Shown one piece after another: positions 13,209-15,740 of a stretch of 15,740 nucleotides of DNA. The notes under the pieces were generated by a model. The model was not told the origin of the DNA and did no database searches. It saw nothing but the letters and a program-made list of their open reading frames with translations. Positions within the stretch are counted from its first letter, which is position 1. Every line of letters begins with the position of its first letter. The DNA is from Anaerolineae bacterium (GTDB taxonomy: Bacteria > Chloroflexota > Anaerolineae > JACIWR01). The DNA lies in contig JAGGZG010000184.1 of the NCBI GenBank assembly GCA_021162125.1, positions 1 through 15,740 of the forward strand, read 5' to 3'. A program made the translations under genes and the position numbers.

Positions 13209-13458
13209 TCACCGCAGAGACGCTGGGATCGCCGAGAAAAGTTGGTTCTTCGCGGATTCGTGGGGCTATCGCCGGAAGGCCTGGACGTAAACGTCCAGGC
13301 TAAGAGGACGAAGGGCGCTAAAGCGCCCTGAACCCGCTTCAGCAGGCTTTGTCCTTTCAGCCCGATGCTTGAGCACCGGGACACCAACGCGAACCCCACT
13401 ATTCCACGTAGAACCGAAAAGTTAAAGAATCTCCGCGAGCTCTGCGTCTCTGCGATGA
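13209..13458. repeat. Inner 29-bp imperfect terminal inverted repeats
   Basis: 13209-13237 starts TCACCGCAGAGACGC; the reverse complement of 13430-13458 starts TCATCGCAGAGACGC. Across 29 bases about 22-23 agree. The CGCAGAGACGC core is of the decayed CGCAGA-repeat kind. This pair lies immediately inside the outer arms of copy B, so it may be a second element inserted in the first or an inner layer of the same one. Confidence 0.7.
13279..13380. repeat. Array of four hairpins with loops TAAA, TAAA, TTCA, TTGA
   Basis: GCCTGGACG/CGTCCAGGC around TAAA (13279-13300) is perfect. GGGCGC/GCGCCC around TAAA (13313-13328) is perfect. CCCGC/GCAGG around TTCA (13333-13346) has one mismatch. CCCGATGC/GCACCGGG around TTGA (13361-13380) has one mismatch. 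The second and third are enclosed by an 8-bp outer stem, AGGACGAA at 13305-13312 with TTTGTCCT at 13348-13355 (one G-T pair), which makes a branched structure. Confidence 0.8.
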
Positions 13459-13506
13459 ACAGGGAGTACCAACACAAAAGGGGAAGACCACCTGCTATTA
13501 GAAGGC

Positions 13507-13573
13507 GTCCGAAAAACTGAGGCAAAGATATAACCACCACGGCCCAAAGTGCCTTTGTGGTGAGTTTTCAGAC
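13507..13573. repeat. Small inverted repeat near the end of the radical SAM gene
   Basis: GTCCGAAAAACTGA at 13507-13520 is the imperfect inverse of TGAGTTTTCAGAC at 13561-13573, and an inner stem CACCAC 13535-13540 with GTGGTG 13557-13562 is nested in it. It could act as a two-way terminator between the convergent genes but has no long T-run. The remaining 13574-13632 shows nothing I recognise. Confidence 0.5.
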
Positions 13574-13632
13574 ACACTCTTGGGCGAAGCAACGCGCGCG
13601 CCTGGCCTTGCCGTCTCGAAGGACGCGCGATC

Positions 13633-14643
13633 TCAGATGACGATGGCCAGGCGAGAGCCGCATTTGGGACAGTTCTGGCCTTTCAGGTTCAGGCGGACGT
13701 TGTACCCGATGCGGTAGATCACCGTCTCGCCGCAGCGGGGGCAGCGCGTATGCTCGTACTGGTCGCCGGGCACGTTGCCGACGTACACGTAGTGTAGGCC
13801 CGCGTCGTACCCGATCTCCGCCGCACGGTGCAGGGTGCTCACTGGCGTGGAAGGTACGTCCCGCATTTTGTAATGGGGTACGAAGCGGGAGAGATGCCAG
13901 GGGATGTCCGGGTCCACGCTAACCAGGAACTCGGCGATGCCCTTGAACTCATCGTCGCCATCGTTGTGACCGGGGATGACCAGGGTGGTAACCTCCACCC
14001 ACACGCCCATCTCGTGCATCTTGCGGATGGAATCGAGCACGGGCTGGAGGCGGCCGCCACAGATTTTACGGTAAAACTCGTCGCGGAAGCTCTTGAGATC
14101 CACGTTGGCAGCATGCAGGTTCTCACCGATGGTGTCCAGCGCTTCAGGGGTCATATATCCGTTGGTGACGAAGATGTTCTTCAACCCGTGTTGGGTGGCG
14201 ATTACCGCCGTATCGTAGGCGTACTCGAAGAAGACCGTCGGCTCGGTGTAAGTGTAGGCAATGGAAGCACATTGGTACGCCTCGGCCAGGTGAACCACCC
14301 GCTCAGGAGGGAGATCACGCGCCCAGCGCCCCAGATCACGGCTCTCCTTGGGGGCCTGGGAGATGTCCGCGTTTTGGCAGAAGGCGCAGCGGAAGTTACA
14401 GCCCACGGTGGCAATGGAGAACGCGCTCGTCCCAGGGAGATAGTGGTACAGCGGTTTCTTCTCAATGGGGTCCACCGCTGCCGAGATAGACTTTCCATAC
14501 ACCAGGGTGACCAGAGTGCCCCCCTGGTTCTCACGCACGCCGCAGATTCCTCGTTTGCCAGGGTTGATCTTGCAGCGATGGGCGCAGAGATTGCACTGGA
14601 CGCGCCCATTGTCCAGCTTCTGGTAAAGCATCGCCTCTTTCAT
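13633..14643 (-). CDS. amrS: AmmeMemoRadiSam-family radical SAM enzyme
   Basis: A 336-residue radical SAM protein of the family named after its frequent neighbours AMMECR1 and Memo. An N-terminal Cys set (C17, C20, C24, C34 in CNLCAHRCKI and GICGVRE) precedes the radical SAM 4Fe-4S motif Cys82-x3-Cys86-x2-Cys89 in GCNFRCAFCQN. TYTEPTVFFEY and VDLKSF are typical core-barrel motifs. The C-terminus has a zinc-ribbon-like CPRCGE ... CPKCGS pair. Length is typical. The reaction is unknown to me. ATG 14643 is chosen because AAGGG and AAAGGGG lie just upstream; GTG 14670 would add nine unconserved residues. It follows pcm by 62 bases on the same strand and is probably its operon partner. Neither AMMECR1 nor Memo is in the window. 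Confidence 0.93.
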   Translation of the reverse strand: MKEAMLYQKLDNGRVQCNLCAHRCKINPGKRGICGVRENQGGTLVTLVYGKSISAAVDPIEKKPLYHYLPGTSAFSIATVGCNFRCAFCQNADISQAPKESRDLGRWARDLPPERVVHLAEAYQCASIAYTYTEPTVFFEYAYDTAVIATQHGLKNIFVTNGYMTPEALDTIGENLHAANVDLKSFRDEFYRKICGGRLQPVLDSIRKMHEMGVWVEVTTLVIPGHNDGDDEFKGIAEFLVSVDPDIPWHLSRFVPHYKMRDVPSTPVSTLHRAAEIGYDAGLHYVYVGNVPGDQYEHTRCPRCGETVIYRIGYNVRLNLKGQNCPKCGSRLAIVI

Positions 14644-14705
14644 CGTCCCTTCACCCCTTTCACCAGACACGCTCCCCGCCGACCCATTCAGAGCCGGCGA
14701 CTCAG

Positions 14706-15398
14706 CTAGCCTATCACATGGCGCAGCAGACCTTCTCTCTCATCCCAGCCATGCTCGCCGACCAATGGCACGAAAGCCACTGACGTCAGGTACTCCTTAC
14801 GGAACTTGTCCCCCTCGCGCCGCACCCGCACCAGGGTCTGAGTCCAGCGCGGACCGATAGGGACGACGAGCCGCCCGCCATCGGCCAATTGATCAAGGAG
14901 AGGCGACGGGACCTCGGGAGAAGCGGCAGTGACGATGATCGCCTCGTAGGGCGCATGTTCCGGCCAGCCCAGGGTGCCATCACCGACGCGGATGTGGACG
15001 TTGGTGTATCCCAATTGGCGCAGTACCTCCTCCGCGTTCCGTGCCAGATGGGGCAGCCGCTCGACCGTATACACCTCACGAGCGAGCAGGCCGAGGATCG
15101 CTGCCTGGTACCCGGAGCCCGTGCCTATTTCCAGCACGCGCTCCTCGCCGGTCAGTTCCAGCATCTCGGTCATCAGGGCCACGATGTAGGGCTGTGAGAT
15201 GGTCTGCCCCTCGCCGATGGGCAGCGGAGTATCGCGGTAGGCTGAGCCCCGCATGTGCACCGGCACGAACAGGTGACGGGGCACCTGGCGCATGGCGGCC
15301 AACACCCGTGGATCACGTATCCCCCGGGCTTCAATCTGACTTCGTACCATTCGTTCTCGTGCCTGGTCGTATTCCGTCAGATCGTCCTGGAACGCCAT
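14706..15398 (-). CDS. pcm: Protein-L-isoaspartate O-methyltransferase
   Basis: A 230-residue SAM-dependent methyltransferase that starts repair of isoaspartyl residues in aged proteins. The family motif IGEGQTISQPYIVA is at 61-74, the SAM-binding motif VLEIGTGSGYQAA at 88-100, followed by VYTVER, GDGTLGWPEHAPYEAIIVTAA (as GDGTLGW and YEAIIVTAA) and RLVVPIG. Length is usual (about 205-230). ATG 15398 has AGGAGG 7 bases upstream; the longer frame to 15443 would begin inside the promoter -10. It is the first gene of a probable two-gene unit with the radical SAM gene. Isoaspartate repair suits a warm-adapted or slow-growing organism, but that is only suggestive. Confidence 0.96.
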   Translation of the reverse strand: MAFQDDLTEYDQARERMVRSQIEARGIRDPRVLAAMRQVPRHLFVPVHMRGSAYRDTPLPIGEGQTISQPYIVALMTEMLELTGEERVLEIGTGSGYQAAILGLLAREVYTVERLPHLARNAEEVLRQLGYTNVHIRVGDGTLGWPEHAPYEAIIVTAASPEVPSPLLDQLADGGRLVVPIGPRWTQTLVRVRREGDKFRKEYLTSVAFVPLVGEHGWDEREGLLRHVIG

Positions 15399-15442
15399 CC
15401 CCGCCCCTCCTGATTTTTCCCGGGCACAGCCCCGTCCACTCA

Positions 15443-15451
15443 ATTATAGCA
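15443..15451 (-). promoter_or_regulatory. Extended -10 promoter of pcm
   Basis: On the minus strand TGC-TATAAT is read from 15451 to 15443, with the -10 hexamer at 15448-15443. No good -35 hexamer is found at 16-18 bases, so the extended -10 would have to compensate. The transcript would start near 15436, about 38 bases before the ATG. Confidence 0.65.
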
Positions 15452-15486
15452 CACAATACACCGCTTATCCTCAGCAATGTGCCTCA

Positions 15487-15516
15487 TTGCCAGTTTTGCC
15501 GATTTCGTGGTACAAT
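15487..15516 (+). promoter_or_regulatory. Promoter of the HAD hydrolase gene
   Basis: TTGCCA at 15487-15492 and TACAAT at 15511-15516 have an 18-base spacer, and TGG precedes the -10. Transcription would start near 15523, leaving a leader of roughly 180 bases before GTG 15706. Confidence 0.65.
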
Positions 15517-15549
15517 AGACTCACGGCCCTCAGCCGCAACCAATCCAGG

Positions 15550-15618
15550 GGACGCAGATGAACGCGGATTCACGCTGATTTTTGTTTGATCCGCGACAAT
15601 CTGCGTGAATCTGCGTCC
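15550..15618. repeat. Long imperfect inverted repeat with 10-base periodicity in the HAD leader
   Basis: A left arm at 15550-15579 and a right arm at 15589-15618 agree inversely at about 24 of 30 positions around a 9-base T-rich loop. The outer ten bases GGACGCAGAT/ATCTGCGTCC are perfect. The left arm consists of three units ACGCnGAT spaced by 10 bases, and the right arm of the matching inverse units. The rest of the 307-base gap 15399-15705 holds the two divergent promoters and no other gene that I can see. Confidence 0.8.
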
Positions 15619-15705
15619 GAAAGATTCTCGCGGGCGACGCAAATGTTGTAGGGCAATCCGTATTGATTGTACATCCGATGGTCAAGTTCGTCAAGGAGAA
15701 AGAAC

Positions 15706-15740
15706 GTGATTCGACTCGTGGCCCTGGACGTGGACGGGAC
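15706..15740 (+). CDS. HAD-superfamily hydrolase, 5' end only
   Basis: Only eleven full codons lie in the window: a GTG start, then a hydrophobic strand ending in ALDVDG, the beginning of HAD motif I (DxDGT), with Asp8 as the expected nucleophile and Asp10 as the general acid/base. AAGGAG at 15693-15698 is 7 bases before the start. The motif at the extreme N-terminus fits Cof-type sugar-phosphate phosphatases and related small HAD enzymes. The subfamily cannot be read from this fragment. Confidence 0.72.
   Translation, partial: MIRLVALDVDG

Larger units (their letters stand above)
13160..13499. repeat. Composite inverted-repeat element, copy B
   Basis: The outer arms are inverted relatives: AATAG-GTGGTCT then GTGTTGGTGC on the left (13160-13190) and, read on the other strand, AATAGCAGGTGGTCT then GTGTTGGTAC on the right (13499-13466). 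They agree at 26 of 31 aligned positions with one 3-base gap. The left arm also matches copy A (8711-8740) at 23 of 30 positions. No open frame inside looks like a protein, so this is a non-coding, MITE-like or repeat-nest element. It occupies most of the 526-base gap between convergent genes at 13106 and 13633. Confidence 0.75.

Noticed and set aside
13079..13540. 153-codon minus-strand frame in the convergent gap
   Set aside because: It translates the inverted-repeat nest and hairpins; no domain or Shine-Dalgarno supports it.
13828..14709. 293-codon plus-strand frame
   Set aside because: Antisense to the radical SAM gene, whose Cys motifs are intact.
15646..15675. TTGTAG...TACATC as a second, nearer promoter for the HAD gene
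   Set aside because: The -10 match is poor and the spacer is 18 bases; the upstream 15487-15516 promoter is clearly better.

Overview
The window (about 15.7 kb, GC-rich, no transposase, no phage gene, no CRISPR) looks like chromosome of a member of the Chloroflexota, probably Anaerolineae or a related class. The pointers are a solute-binding lipoprotein whose Cys is followed by the Glu-Val/Lys-rich linker ending in TPTPEP that is common in that phylum, GC-rich codon use, and intergenic spaces filled with short palindromic repeats. The taxonomic call is inference; no marker gene here proves it.

Layout. 1-258: repeat hairpins and a leader. 259-3444 (+): a sugar-type ABC solute-binding lipoprotein without permeases, then a probable two-gene unit of a family-5 uracil-DNA glycosylase and a dimethylarginine-hydrolase-like amidinotransferase-fold enzyme. 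3478-3716 (+): a tRNA with CAT anticodon, with its own promoter and terminator. 3780-9805 (+): a hybrid-type histidine kinase with a degenerate receiver, pyruvate kinase with an extra C-terminal phospho-His domain, peptide deformylase, and DhnA-type class I fructose-bisphosphate aldolase. 9837-10665 (-): a two-S1-domain RNA-binding protein with a perfect-consensus promoter. 10674-13106 (+), divergent from it: ECF sigma factor, zinc-finger anti-sigma factor, and an exported bactofilin-like membrane protein with a very acidic tail. 13107-13632: a gene-free nest of inverted repeats between convergent genes. 13633-15398 (-): protein-L-isoaspartate methyltransferase followed by the radical SAM enzyme of the AmmeMemoRadiSam family. 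15487-15740 (+): promoter, repeat-bearing leader and first codons of a HAD-family hydrolase that runs off the window.

How the genes may work together. The kinase gene ends 21 bases before pyruvate kinase, so a signalling protein and a lower-glycolysis enzyme are probably co-transcribed; aldolase follows two genes later, so central carbon metabolism is the theme of the middle third. The sigma/anti-sigma/bactofilin-like set is the best candidate for a little-described system: an envelope-stress circuit with its own duplicated ECF-type promoter, whose output is a surface beta-repeat protein anchored by several membrane helices. The most unusual DNA-level signal is a family of hairpins at three loci: stems differ but pair almost perfectly, loops fall into three classes (TAAA, TTCA, TTGA), and the classes occur in the same order each time. 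Two of these loci are also framed by related terminal inverted repeats.

All gene names rest on motif reading only. Several starts were moved inward from the longest open frame because a Shine-Dalgarno sequence sits in front of the internal start.
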